NCBI RefSeq assembly: GCF_002220365.1
Contig: NZ_MTHB01000027.1
Coordinates: 1 to 64,000 of the forward strand
Length of the DNA stretch: 64,000 nt
Direction of reading: 5' to 3'
DNA from: Caballeronia sordidicola
Lineage (GTDB): Bacteria > Pseudomonadota > Gammaproteobacteria > Burkholderiales > Burkholderiaceae
In this document: positions 53,320 to 62,549 of the stretch, in pieces
Layout: each line of letters opens with the position of its first letter
Position numbering within the stretch: position 1 is the stretch's first letter
Notes under the pieces: generated by a model
Databases searched by the model: none
What the model was told of the DNA's origin: nothing
The model's input: only the letters and a program-made list of their open reading frames with translations
Position numbers and translations under genes: made by a program

Positions 53320-53571
53320 GTGTTTTACGCTGCACGCAGATTTTGCAGATGGCAGGCCATGCTCCCATTCGTTAGGAGCGCTGTGTTCGCGTCGGCCCGC
53401 GCGTAGCTGGCGGGAGCGATGTCGCTTCGGTCCTATCACCATGACGCGATCGTTCTAGGAGCGGGGTTTATGGTCGCATCTACTCAAAGGGACCCATCCA
53501 GCGCGTTTTCGGTGTGCCGGCACGCTAAAAAACCATCCTGCATCACCGTTCCTTTTCCCGGGAGTCATCGA

Positions 53572-54945
53572 ATGTCGAGAACGTTGGAAGCATCGCCCCC
53601 TGAAGTCGATCTGAAAACGCTGCGTAAGGTGATCTTCGCGGCATCGATCGGCAATTTCGTCGAGTGGTTCGACTTTGCCGCGTATGGTTTTCTCGCGACC
53701 ATTCTTACGCGGGAGTTCTTCCCGAGCGGCGACCCGGCGGTTGGACTGCTCAAGACCTTTGCCGTTTTCGCCGTCGCATTTGCATTCCGGCCGCTGGGCG
53801 GCATTGTGTTTGGCGTGATTGGTGACCGTATTGGCCGCAAGCGCACGCTCGCGTTGACAATCCTCATGATGGCCGGGGCGACCACGCTGATCGGTTTGTT
53901 GCCCACGTACGGTGCGATCGGCGCGCTCGCGCCGTTCCTGCTGACGGTCATCCGCTGCGTGCAGGGTTTTTCCGCGGGCGGTGAATATGCCGGCGCGTGC
54001 GCATACGTAATGGAACACGCGCCGCAGCATAAGCGGGCGAGTTACGGCAGCTTTGTGCCGGTATCGACGTTCTCGTCCTTCGCGGTGGCTGCGATCGTTG
54101 CTTACGCGCTCGACGCGTCGCTTTCCGCCGATGCCATGAGCACCTGGGGCTGGCGCGTACCGTTCCTGGCCGCCGCGCCCATCGGCCTGATCGGTCTTTA
54201 CCTACGGATGAATCTCAGCGAAACCCCGGCTTTTCGCGCGCTTGAGGGCGAGCACAATGTGGCGCATGCGCCGTTGCGCGACACGCTGCGCACGCAGGCA
54301 GCGGGCATTCTGAAGCTGGGGGCGTTTATCTCGGTGACGGCGTTGTCGTTCTACATGTTCACCACCTATTTCGCGACTTATCTGCAAGTGGCGGGCGGGT
54401 TGAATCGCGCGACGTCGCTGCTGATCACGGTCATTGCTTTGTTTTTCGCGGCGGCGCTGTGTCCGCTGGCCGGTCTGTATTCGGACTGGGCAGGTCGCCG
54501 GAAGACTGTATTGACGGCGTGCGTCATCCTGATCGCCATGGTCTATCCATCGTTCTCGCTGGCGGGGTCCGGGCACTTTTTGCCGTCGGTGATTGGCGTG
54601 GGATTGCTGGCGATTGGCGCGGTGTTGGCGAACGTGGTGACGGCGCCGTTGTTGTCAGAGGTGTTTCCGACACGCACGCGCTATACCGCTTCGGCCATTA
54701 CCTACAACCTGGCCTATACGGTGTTCGGCGGCACGGCGCCGCTCGTCGCCACGTGGCTGATCACGACGACGGGCAACAACATGTCGCCTGCGTTGTATTT
54801 GATCGTGATCGCGATAATGGGATTGATCGGTGGATTGATGTTGCCGGAAACGTCGAAGGTCTCGCTGCATGGCGCGAGTGCTGCTCATCCCGATGCAAGC
54901 GCCGCCGCTGCCGCGCTGAAAAGCGTACCGGGGTCAGCCGCTTAG
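53572..54945 (+). CDS. MFS transporter, metabolite:proton symporter (MHS) family
   Basis: A 457-aa twelve-helix transporter. The motif ASIGNFVEWFDFAAYGFLATIL with conserved Asp/Glu near helix 1, the GDRIGRKRTL motif A and RCVQGFSAGGEYAGACAYVMEHAP are typical of the MHS family (proline/betaine, citrate, dicarboxylates, alpha-ketoglutarate). GGGAG precedes the ATG. Its 3' end overlaps the convergent metallopeptidase gene by 12 bases. Confidence 0.9.
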   Translation: MSRTLEASPPEVDLKTLRKVIFAASIGNFVEWFDFAAYGFLATILTREFFPSGDPAVGLLKTFAVFAVAFAFRPLGGIVFGVIGDRIGRKRTLALTILMMAGATTLIGLLPTYGAIGALAPFLLTVIRCVQGFSAGGEYAGACAYVMEHAPQHKRASYGSFVPVSTFSSFAVAAIVAYALDASLSADAMSTWGWRVPFLAAAPIGLIGLYLRMNLSETPAFRALEGEHNVAHAPLRDTLRTQAAGILKLGAFISVTALSFYMFTTYFATYLQVAGGLNRATSLLITVIALFFAAALCPLAGLYSDWAGRRKTVLTACVILIAMVYPSFSLAGSGHFLPSVIGVGLLAIGAVLANVVTAPLLSEVFPTRTRYTASAITYNLAYTVFGGTAPLVATWLITTTGNNMSPALYLIVIAIMGLIGGLMLPETSKVSLHGASAAHPDASAAAAALKSVPGSAA

Positions 54946-56070
54946 TGGCTGCCGATCGCTGCTGGTCGCTGACGATTTGATCATCGCTGAAACGGCAACG
55001 CCTGGCGACGGCTGGGCGTGCCTAGCCGCGGCGATCACCCGATCCACGAATCGCAGTTTTTCGACGACGGGCGGCGCAAGGGCGAACGGGTAGGCGTCCG
55101 GCATGCCGAGACTGCGATTCAGGCTGTTTAACGCGTAGGTGAGCGGAAACCACTGTTTCATCAGATGATCGAAGGTGGCTTCGCCAGGCGGCGGCCTGGC
55201 CTCCAGCGTAGGGTCCAGCGAGTTCCCCGGCATGAGCGCGACGCCGCAGGCCATGGCGGTATCGACGGTGTCCACTATGTGCAGGTAGTGCGCCCAGGTT
55301 TCCGCCCAGTCTTCCCATGGATGCGTGGTCGCGTAAGCGCTGACAAACGATTTCCCCCAGTCCGGCGGTGCTCCATCCTTGTAATGCTTGAGCAGCGCTT
55401 CGCGATAATTCGCCCGCTCGTCGCCGAATAGAGCGCGAAAATCCGTGATCCACGGCGTGTTGGCGACCAGCCGATCGAAATAGTAATGACCAATCTCGTG
55501 CCGGAAATGGCCCAGCAAGGTCCGGTACGGCTCGCCCATCGACAGCCGGACGCGTTCGCGTTGCGCGTCATCGGCTTCCGCGATGTTCATGGTGATCAGG
55601 CCTCTATCGTGACCGGTCAGCACTCTTTTGCCGCGCTTGTCCTCCAGGAATTTGAACTGCAGCCCGGTTTTCGGGTTGACCTGACGTGACTCCACGCGCA
55701 GACCCAGTGCACCGAGCGTGTACAGCAGGCGGCGTTTGGCCGCTTCCAGCCTGAACCAGTAGTAGCGGCGGTTCGCGACGCGCAGGTTGGGAATGGTGTG
55801 CGTCAGGCGGCAGGCGTGACACAGCGGGTCGGAGGACTCGGCCGGCACCATCCAGTTGCAGACTTTTTCGACTTCGTAGTTATGACAGCGTTTGAACAGC
55901 GTGTCCCGGTGTTCAGGGTGCCGGCTGCGCCAGAGGCCGTCACCCACGTCTTCGAAAGCGCTGATTTCGGCAATTTCAGGGATAAAACCAAGCAGCGATT
56001 CGCAGCGCTCGCAGCGAAAATTCTCGAAAAACACCAACTGATTGCAATGATTGCAATGGAACGTTTTCAT
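54934..56070 (-). CDS. Putative zinc-binding metallopeptidase (zinc-ribbon plus HExxH)
   Basis: A 378-aa protein. The N-terminus has zinc-ribbon Cys pairs (Cys6/Cys9 and Cys20/Cys23, FHCNHCN and FRCERCE) and a second set (Cys62, Cys71, Cys84, Cys87). The HEIGHYYFD motif at 191-195 is a zinc-peptidase active site with a downstream acidic region (EDWAETWAHYLH). The order ribbon then peptidase matches a family annotated as putative zinc-binding metallopeptidase, without known substrates. The start at 56070 is chosen because the first zinc ligand follows five residues later. Confidence 0.85.
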   Translation of the reverse strand: MKTFHCNHCNQLVFFENFRCERCESLLGFIPEIAEISAFEDVGDGLWRSRHPEHRDTLFKRCHNYEVEKVCNWMVPAESSDPLCHACRLTHTIPNLRVANRRYYWFRLEAAKRRLLYTLGALGLRVESRQVNPKTGLQFKFLEDKRGKRVLTGHDRGLITMNIAEADDAQRERVRLSMGEPYRTLLGHFRHEIGHYYFDRLVANTPWITDFRALFGDERANYREALLKHYKDGAPPDWGKSFVSAYATTHPWEDWAETWAHYLHIVDTVDTAMACGVALMPGNSLDPTLEARPPPGEATFDHLMKQWFPLTYALNSLNRSLGMPDAYPFALAPPVVEKLRFVDRVIAAARHAQPSPGVAVSAMIKSSATSSDRQPLSG

Positions 56071-56188
56071 AGGCCGGGGGTATCGAAGTACATGGCACAT
56101 GTTCCCCTAGTATGGGCATGCGCGCTGGAAGTTCCTCGAAGCAACCTGCATGCCGCCGGGAAAAATGATCCCAGGGGCGGCTTTGGGC

Positions 56189-56773
56189 TTAGCTTACGCG
56201 TTCTGCCAGATAAGCGGTCACGACAGTTTTGTATTCATCGACGAGCAGGCGGCGCTCCTTCGGCTTGGCCGCCGTATAGAGCGGCACGAGGCTTTTGACG
56301 ATCTGCAGCAGCACTTCCGCGATGCGAAGGGCGTCCGCCGGGGGCAAGTCCTGGCGGCGATACGCGAACAACTCAGCGAAGCGCTGGCGCAGCCGATGCC
56401 TGTCGTCGTCGCTGCGACTGGATGGAATCGATGCCGCCAGCAAGGCCAAATAGGCAGGGTGCTCGCTGATGAAACCGGTCATCAGGTCAATCAGTTGCGC
56501 GGCCAGATCGGGCGTGGATGCAATCCGCGCTTGCTCTGACAAAGCGCTCCAGCGCTGGTCCATACGGTCCCCGTACTCGGTACGCAGGGCGACGGCGAGC
56601 ACATTCTTGTTGGTGAAGTATTGGTACACCGCGCCAATGGAGGTGCCGGCGCGGGTGGCGATCTCGGTCATGGTGGCGGCGTCGAAACCGCGTTCCGCGA
56701 TGACCGCGCCCGCGGCCGTGAGCATGTCCTGCATCCGCCGTTCGGCGCGTTCTTGCTGAGGGATGCGTCGCAT
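56189..56773 (-). CDS. TetR-family transcriptional regulator
   Basis: A 194-aa repressor with an N-terminal helix-turn-helix (MTEIATRAGTSIGAVYQYFTNKNVLAVALRTEY in outline) and a ligand-binding C-terminal helical domain. ATG at 56773 is chosen over a TTG two codons upstream. It lies 143 bases downstream of the Aae-type exporter operon on the same strand and upstream of the metallopeptidase gene; its target is unclear. Confidence 0.88.
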   Translation of the reverse strand: MRRIPQQERAERRMQDMLTAAGAVIAERGFDAATMTEIATRAGTSIGAVYQYFTNKNVLAVALRTEYGDRMDQRWSALSEQARIASTPDLAAQLIDLMTGFISEHPAYLALLAASIPSSRSDDDRHRLRQRFAELFAYRRQDLPPADALRIAEVLLQIVKSLVPLYTAAKPKERRLLVDEYKTVVTAYLAERVS

Positions 56774-56916
56774 GGGCAATTAGGGGAATATGAGGAGACG
56801 CTCGGATTATAAGAGAGTGATTCGTGCGTCGACCTAGCCGGTTAAAACGCGCTCCAGCTAAATCGTTACTAAGGAGGACGATCTAACTCATCAGCCCGCG
56901 AACCCATCCGTCCACG

Positions 56917-58443
56917 TTACTGACTCGCAGTGCCAGCACTTGCTCCCACCGGCGCGGCGGCTGCCTTGGCCGGGTCTGAAGCGGGGTTCGGGACAGCATT
57001 CGGGGCTGGGTCCATCTCCCAGCCGCCGCCCAGTGCGAGGAACAAGTTGACCTGATCGAGCGCGACTTGTCCTTTCGCCGCGGCCAACTGCCCATTCGTC
57101 GATGTCAGGGTCCGCGTCGCATCCAGATCGGCGATAAACGATTCCCGTCCAGCGACATAGAAACGATGAGTCTGATCAGCGGATTCAGCCGCTGATTTCT
57201 GCGCGGCCGTCAATGCATCGGCGCGGGTGTAATCGGCGGCATACGTCGCGAGACTCGACTGCGTTTCCCGCAGCGCCTTCAACACGACGCCATCGAATTG
57301 GGCAAGCGCGGCGTCGGCGCCGTATTGCGCCTCTTGAATCCGCCCTCGTTGACCGTTCACCGGGAAGGTCCAGCTTATCAACGGACCGAAGCCCCATCGT
57401 GCAGTTGGCTGTGTGCCGAGATCTTCCAGAATCCCCGTCAGCCCCGCCGATGCCCCGAGGGTCACTGTTGGAAACAGCGCGCCCGTGGCTACGCCGATCC
57501 TCGCCGTCGATCCAGCCAGCTTTCGCTCCGCCTCGCGTACGTCGGGACGCCGGCGCAGCAGCGCGGCGCCATCGCCGACGGGCAGCGGCTGCGCGATCAC
57601 CGGCGTCCTGTTGCAAGCAAAGACGCCCTTGGGCAGGTCGGCGGGCGAGCGCGCCAGCAGCGTGGCGAGCTGGTATTGCGCGATCCGCCGGCGCGCCGTG
57701 TAGACCGGAATATTCGCCGAGAGCGTTTCCACTTGCGTCTGGCCGCTTGTGACATCGGGCGCATTGCCGCGACCCGCCTGCTGCAAGCGCCGCGATACGG
57801 ACACCCGTTGGCGCTGCAAGTCGAGCGAGCGCTGCGCGATGCCCAGCTCTTCCGCCGCCGAACAATTCTGCACGTAAGCCCGTACTACATCTGCTACTAC
57901 CGTGATGCGCGCAAGATCGGCTGCTGCCTGTGTCGCGTCGCTATCGGCGCGCGCGGCTTCCACACCCCGGCGAATCGTGCCGAACAGATCGAGCTCATAC
58001 GAAATGTTGATACCAATATCGCCTTCATTCGCGACGGGAATCTTTTCCGTGAGCAGGTATTGCTCCGCCGATTCCTGCGCGCGTTTGAACGCAGCCGATG
58101 TGCCGCCCGAAAAACCGCCTTGCGCCTGCGCCACGCTGAGCGCGGCGCGCGAGCGGCCGAGATTGGCCGCTGCGACGCGCAGATCCGTGTTCGACGCCAT
58201 CGCTTGCTGGACCAGATCGTCGAGGATGGGGTCGTCGTAGAGACGCCACCAGTGCGCCGGCACCGGCCCGCTTGATACCGTCGACTGACCACCCGCGCCG
58301 TCGAGCGGGGCGTTGACGAAGGGTGCATTGACGACGGCGTCTTTCGGTACCGAGTAGTCGGGACCGACCGTAAAACACGCGGCAAGCGCGAGCACGAACG
58401 GTGTCAGGACGAGAGCGCGCGGCATCTTCATTGACTTGCTCAT
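56917..58443 (-). CDS. Outer-membrane factor of the Aae-type exporter, NodT-family lipoprotein
   Basis: A 508-aa TolC-like channel with lipobox LAAC (Cys23) then FTVGPDYSVP, two efflux domains, the internal motif GAALLRRRPDVREAERKLAGSTARIG in outline and an LFLALGGGWEMDP end. The ATG overlaps the adaptor stop codon by 4 bases. It is the last gene of the exporter operon. E. coli AaeAB has no dedicated channel gene, so this locus is more complete. Confidence 0.92.
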   Translation of the reverse strand: MSKSMKMPRALVLTPFVLALAACFTVGPDYSVPKDAVVNAPFVNAPLDGAGGQSTVSSGPVPAHWWRLYDDPILDDLVQQAMASNTDLRVAAANLGRSRAALSVAQAQGGFSGGTSAAFKRAQESAEQYLLTEKIPVANEGDIGINISYELDLFGTIRRGVEAARADSDATQAAADLARITVVADVVRAYVQNCSAAEELGIAQRSLDLQRQRVSVSRRLQQAGRGNAPDVTSGQTQVETLSANIPVYTARRRIAQYQLATLLARSPADLPKGVFACNRTPVIAQPLPVGDGAALLRRRPDVREAERKLAGSTARIGVATGALFPTVTLGASAGLTGILEDLGTQPTARWGFGPLISWTFPVNGQRGRIQEAQYGADAALAQFDGVVLKALRETQSSLATYAADYTRADALTAAQKSAAESADQTHRFYVAGRESFIADLDATRTLTSTNGQLAAAKGQVALDQVNLFLALGGGWEMDPAPNAVPNPASDPAKAAAAPVGASAGTASQ

Positions 58444-59462
58444 TGACTCGCACCCGCCGCGGAGGCGGACGCAGTGCCGCTATTCGGCAAGACACCGCTT
58501 GCGGCGCTCGCGGGGGCGGCAGTGGAAGCAGCTGAAGCAGCAACGACACCGCTTGCGCCACCAGCACCCGCCGTCGGGTTCGATTTGGCGAGCGGTGCGA
58601 TATCGCGCACGGACACCGTCGCCGTGCGACCCGCGATCATGCGAAAGTCTGCCGGCACTTCATCCAGCGCGATCCGCACCGGAATCCGCTGCGCCAGCCG
58701 CACCCAGCTGAACGCCGGATTCACGTTCGGCAGCAGGTTCGATCCCTGCACCCGATCGCGATCCTCGATGCCGGCCACGATGCTCTGCACGTGCCCGTGC
58801 AGCATCTTCGTCTCGCCCATGATCTTGATGTCCACCGGTTGCCCGATATCGATCCCGTGCAGCTTGGTCTCTTCGAAATAACCATCAACGCGAAAAGAGT
58901 GCAGATCCACCACCGACAACACCGAGCGTCCCGCCGTCACATATTCACCGGATCGCGGCGCGCGATCATTGAGATAACCATCGACGGGGCTCACTACGGT
59001 CGTGCGCTGCAGATTAAGCTTGGCGGTATCGATGGCAACATCCGCATCCGCCAGCGCCGCTTCCGCCGTTTGCACGCGCGAGCGGCTTTCCTCGGTTACT
59101 TCGCGCGCGACCAGGTCACCGAGCGTGCGGTTGCGGGCGTCCTCCCTGCGGGCTTGATCGAGCGTCGCACGGCGTTGCAGCGCGGTTGCCTGGGCCTGGC
59201 GCAGCGCGAGTGCGTAGCGCGCCTGGTCGATGACGAACAGCACCTGGCCCGCGTTCACCGGCTGGTTGTCGACCACGTTCACGCTCACGATCAGGCCGCC
59301 CACGTCCGGCGCCACCTGCACAACGTCGGCACGCACATGGCCGTCGCGGGTCCATGGCGCGAACATGTAATAGTCGACCAGCCGCCACAACACAAACGCG
59401 GCGATCGCCACGACGACGAGCGTAAAGAGAATTTGTCCAACGGAGAACCAGGCTTTTTTCAC
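58440..59462 (-). CDS. Aae-type efflux adaptor, HlyD family
   Basis: A 340-aa adaptor with one N-terminal helix, the motif APWTRDGHVRADVVQVAPDVGGLIVSVNV (outline) that opens the lipoyl half in AaeA-like proteins, a short helical hairpin and the second half TTVVSPVDGYLNDRAPRSGEYV. The C-terminus is a low-complexity Ala/Ser/Gly tail. The start is GTG at 59462, 7 bases after the DUF1656 stop; this start aligns with AaeA. It joins the FUSC pump to the channel. Confidence 0.9.
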   Translation of the reverse strand: MKKAWFSVGQILFTLVVVAIAAFVLWRLVDYYMFAPWTRDGHVRADVVQVAPDVGGLIVSVNVVDNQPVNAGQVLFVIDQARYALALRQAQATALQRRATLDQARREDARNRTLGDLVAREVTEESRSRVQTAEAALADADVAIDTAKLNLQRTTVVSPVDGYLNDRAPRSGEYVTAGRSVLSVVDLHSFRVDGYFEETKLHGIDIGQPVDIKIMGETKMLHGHVQSIVAGIEDRDRVQGSNLLPNVNPAFSWVRLAQRIPVRIALDEVPADFRMIAGRTATVSVRDIAPLAKSNPTAGAGGASGVVAASAASTAAPASAASGVLPNSGTASASAAGASQ

Positions 59463-59469
59463 GATAATT

Positions 59470-59679
59470 TCACGGTAATAGCCGATGCGAAACAATGACC
59501 ACGATGCCAAGCACGATCACGTAGATCGCGAGGTCGAAAATGGAGCGATGCCAGACGAAACGGTACAGGCCGACGCGTGCGAATACCCGCGTGACGACCA
59601 GGCAGAACAGGTATGAAACCAGCATCAGTACCAGGACGGCGGGCAGGAACACACCGTAGATATCGACTTCACCGATCAT
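59470..59679 (-). CDS. DUF1656 small membrane protein (AaeX-like)
   Basis: A 69-aa protein with two membrane helices (FLPAVLVLMLVSYLFCLVV and DLAIYVIVLGIVVIVS). The N-terminal MIGEVDIYGVFLP is typical of DUF1656. Such proteins almost always lie between an FUSC pump and its adaptor, but their role is unknown. It sits 40 bases after the pump gene and 7 bases before the adaptor start. Confidence 0.88.
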   Translation of the reverse strand: MIGEVDIYGVFLPAVLVLMLVSYLFCLVVTRVFARVGLYRFVWHRSIFDLAIYVIVLGIVVIVSHRLLP

Positions 59680-59719
59680 CGCGGGGTGCTTTTGAAAAAG
59701 GAGTGGGAGGAGCGGCGTG

Positions 59720-61855
59720 TCATGCAGCAGGCTCCGGTTGGGGCGGCAATGCGGACGCGAGCGTGTCCGGGAACAGCGACAAACGCATGCCCACCAGTGC
59801 ATGCAGCGCGTCGCGGATCTGGCGGCCGGGGACGGCGGCCGCCTGGTCCGGCTGCGCTTGCGCGGCGGCCGCTTCCGCGTGCACCGCGCCGCCGCGCCTC
59901 GTGATGCGATCCAGCGCTACATCGATAGCTGTCTCCAGGCTCGTCGGCACCGGTTGACGTGCGCCGCGCTCCACGCACTGCTGGAAATACGCGCGTACAC
60001 CTTCCAGCACGCGATCGACCGAGGCGAGATCAGCGTCGTGCAGACGTCGCCGCAGACGCCTCAGATCGAGCGAGTTGAAGGCAATGCGCAGATCGCGAAA
60101 ACTCTCGATGGATGGATGACGCTGGTCGTCGCTGGCGGCGATCCGCGGGATGATCTGCATCAGGCGGTCGATCATGCGCGCGGTGAGATTTTTCTGGTCA
60201 TCGACGGGCCGGGTCGATGCGCTCAGCGCCACGTCCCGCCAGCCCGAGCGGATCAGCCGCGCCGCCGCCAGTTCAGCGCCGAACGGCCGCGTCACGCGGG
60301 TCCAGACGAACGCGAATAACAAACCCGCGGGGCCCGCCAGATTGCTGTTCATGAAGGTCAGGAAGTTCGCGTCGTAGGTTCCCTGGATACTGATGAACGT
60401 GGCGGTGTTCACAGCCGTCAGCATGGTCGCGAGATTGAATTGCGGGCGCGGGATCAGCGTGCCGATCAGGATGAAGGGAACCGCGAACATGATCACGAGC
60501 ATGGGGAAATCGTGCACCGTCGGCAGGATGACGAATAGATACAGCCCGGCGAGCACCACGGCAAGACAGGTGTAGGTAAAGAACGCAAACACTTGCGGCG
60601 CGGGTTCATCGAGGGCGGCGAAGAAACAGCACGCCACCGCGGCCAGCGTGACCGCGCCCGCGCCATCGTTCCACCCGGACGCAATCCAGAGGCTCGACGC
60701 GATGAAAATGGCCAGCACGGCGGAACCCGCGGAAAACAGCAGCATGCCGCGGTCGAAGTATTGCTGCGTGCCGCCCATGCGCCAATGGCGATAACGGGGC
60801 CGCCAGCTGCCTTCTTCGTTCGTGATGATCACACGCAGCGCGCGGCAATCCTGCCAGACATCGACCAGTTGTTTCAAACGCCACAGTGTGTTTGAGAGCA
60901 GCGCACCTTCCCAAGTCCGCAGCGCGTCTGCGTCCGGTTGCAGGTCCGCGATCCGGCTGCGCAAAGCGTCGGCCTTGGGGTCGTTATTGGCATTGATGGA
61001 CGACGGTGCGTCCGCGCGCGCGGACAGCGGTTCGCCGAACCATGTGACGATATCGGCGAGTAGCGGTTCGAGGCCCGGTGGCGGCGGGTTCCGGCCGTTG
61101 AACAACGCGGCGAGCGGGTCGCTGATCGCTGACATGATCGGCATCAGAAACTGCATCCGGCCACGCAGCGCTTGCGCTCGCGCGAGCACGTCGGGCCGGG
61201 TGTGGTCGTAGGCAAGCTGGCTCAACAGGAACTCGAGCGCGTTGACCGTGATCGCGAGCCGCTGCCGGCATGCCGAGATAGTCTTGCCGCCCATCCGCCC
61301 TGAGAGTGTCTCTTTTGCGTAGAACGCGGCGTCGCGGAACCACGCGTCGGTCCGTTCGATCAGCGTGGGTGCGAGGCGGCTCGGCAAGATGGCGCCACCG
61401 ACCACGCTGGCGCACACAATGCCGAGCACGATCTCCTCGGTCCGCGATACAGCGAGATCGAAGATGCCCGCGGGGTTCATCACGGAGGGCAGAGCGATCA
61501 GCGGCATGGTGTAGGCGGCCAGCATGAACACATAGCTGCGCGCGGTGCGGTCGGAGATGGCGAGAAGCAGCAGCGTGCCTGTCCATAACGCGACCACCGC
61601 GCTGAACAGGTAGGGCGACTCCACGAACGGCGGCACGAACAGCACGGCCGCCGACGCGCCGATCATGGTACCGAGCGCGCGATACAGCGCCTTGGAACGC
61701 GTCGCGCCCACGAACGGATTCGACACGATGTAGACCGTCGCCATCGCCCAGTAAGGACGCGGCAGCTCCAGCTTGAGGCCGATATACAGCGCCAGCATGG
61801 AAGCCGCAAAAGTCTTGACCGAGAATATCCAGTCGCGCGAAGTGGGGTACGTCAT
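59720..61855 (-). CDS. FUSC-family efflux pump, aromatic carboxylic acid exporter type (AaeB-like)
   Basis: A 711-aa inner-membrane protein. Two blocks of about six membrane helices (residues ~12-180 and ~370-530) each end in a soluble domain, the layout of AaeB. The N-terminus SVKTFAASMLALYIGLKLELPRPYWAMATVYIVSNPF (outline) is a family hallmark. E. coli AaeB exports p-hydroxybenzoate; related Burkholderia systems also act on antibiotics such as fusaric acid. It starts six bases after the MarR gene's stop, so both are in one operon. Confidence 0.92.
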   Translation of the reverse strand: MTYPTSRDWIFSVKTFAASMLALYIGLKLELPRPYWAMATVYIVSNPFVGATRSKALYRALGTMIGASAAVLFVPPFVESPYLFSAVVALWTGTLLLLAISDRTARSYVFMLAAYTMPLIALPSVMNPAGIFDLAVSRTEEIVLGIVCASVVGGAILPSRLAPTLIERTDAWFRDAAFYAKETLSGRMGGKTISACRQRLAITVNALEFLLSQLAYDHTRPDVLARAQALRGRMQFLMPIMSAISDPLAALFNGRNPPPPGLEPLLADIVTWFGEPLSARADAPSSINANNDPKADALRSRIADLQPDADALRTWEGALLSNTLWRLKQLVDVWQDCRALRVIITNEEGSWRPRYRHWRMGGTQQYFDRGMLLFSAGSAVLAIFIASSLWIASGWNDGAGAVTLAAVACCFFAALDEPAPQVFAFFTYTCLAVVLAGLYLFVILPTVHDFPMLVIMFAVPFILIGTLIPRPQFNLATMLTAVNTATFISIQGTYDANFLTFMNSNLAGPAGLLFAFVWTRVTRPFGAELAAARLIRSGWRDVALSASTRPVDDQKNLTARMIDRLMQIIPRIAASDDQRHPSIESFRDLRIAFNSLDLRRLRRRLHDADLASVDRVLEGVRAYFQQCVERGARQPVPTSLETAIDVALDRITRRGGAVHAEAAAAQAQPDQAAAVPGRQIRDALHALVGMRLSLFPDTLASALPPQPEPAA

Positions 61856-61861
61856 GGTGCG

Positions 61862-62392
61862 CTAGACGCCTTCTTCCGTATCGGTGCCGGTCGGGCCGGT
61901 GGTAGGGCCGATGGTACGGCCTTGATGTGACGCGGGTGTCGAAGCTTGCTGCGTTTGACTGGACGCGCCAAGTTTAAACGCAGCGAATACCCGCAGGGTC
62001 GCTTCCAGGTCTTCCCGGCTCACATCGTTCAGCACACCGGCGCGCAGCCCGACCAGTTCTTTCTCTATCTTGGCGGTCACCGACCGGCCTTCGTCGGTGA
62101 GCGAGATGATTTTCGCGCGCCGGTCGTCGGGATCTTCATCGCGGCGCACCAGGTTCGCCGCGCACAACTGATCGAGCAGGCGCACCAGAGACGGTCCTTC
62201 GATTCCCGTCAACTCGGCCAGCGCCACCTGCCGCACGGGCGCGTCGAGCCGCGCCGCGATCAGCAGCGGCGTCGCGCAGGCTTCGGAGACGTTATAGCCG
62301 GCTATCACATCGTGGCTCGTGCGCCGCCACTGGCGCGAGGCAATGACGAGCGCGCTGCTGACGGATTGACGGAGGACATCGATTGTTGGCAT
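61862..62392 (-). CDS. MarR-family regulator of the Aae-type exporter
   Basis: A 176-aa regulator with winged-helix core QVALAELTGIEGPSLVRLLDQLCAANLVRRDEDPDDRRAKIISLTDEG (outline), including the DxRxK/R wing motif. It is the first gene of the exporter operon and probably represses it. Two in-frame ATGs lie at 62401 and 62392. The only good promoter has its -10 box overlapping the first, so I choose 62392, at the expected transcription start. Confidence 0.87.
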   Translation of the reverse strand: MPTIDVLRQSVSSALVIASRQWRRTSHDVIAGYNVSEACATPLLIAARLDAPVRQVALAELTGIEGPSLVRLLDQLCAANLVRRDEDPDDRRAKIISLTDEGRSVTAKIEKELVGLRAGVLNDVSREDLEATLRVFAAFKLGASSQTQQASTPASHQGRTIGPTTGPTGTDTEEGV

Positions 62393-62399
62393 GGCGCGC

Positions 62400-62428
62400 A
62401 TTGTATTTCGACGACAATTCGTTAGCAA
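62400..62428 (-). promoter_or_regulatory. Promoter of the MarR/Aae-type exporter operon
   Basis: Read on the minus strand, TTGCTA (62428-62423) and TACAAT (62405-62400) are 17 bases apart. The expected start falls at about 62393, one base before the ATG at 62392, so the message would be leaderless or nearly so. Confidence 0.6.
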
Positions 62429-62549
62429 GCTATTGAATTAATTTTTTGGGGCGGGATGATCGTGACGCGGCGTGAGGGGAGATAACAACGCCGCTTACCG
62501 TCCGCGCACTGTTCTCTTACCGTCTGCTTTCTGTCAGATTACCATCCGC

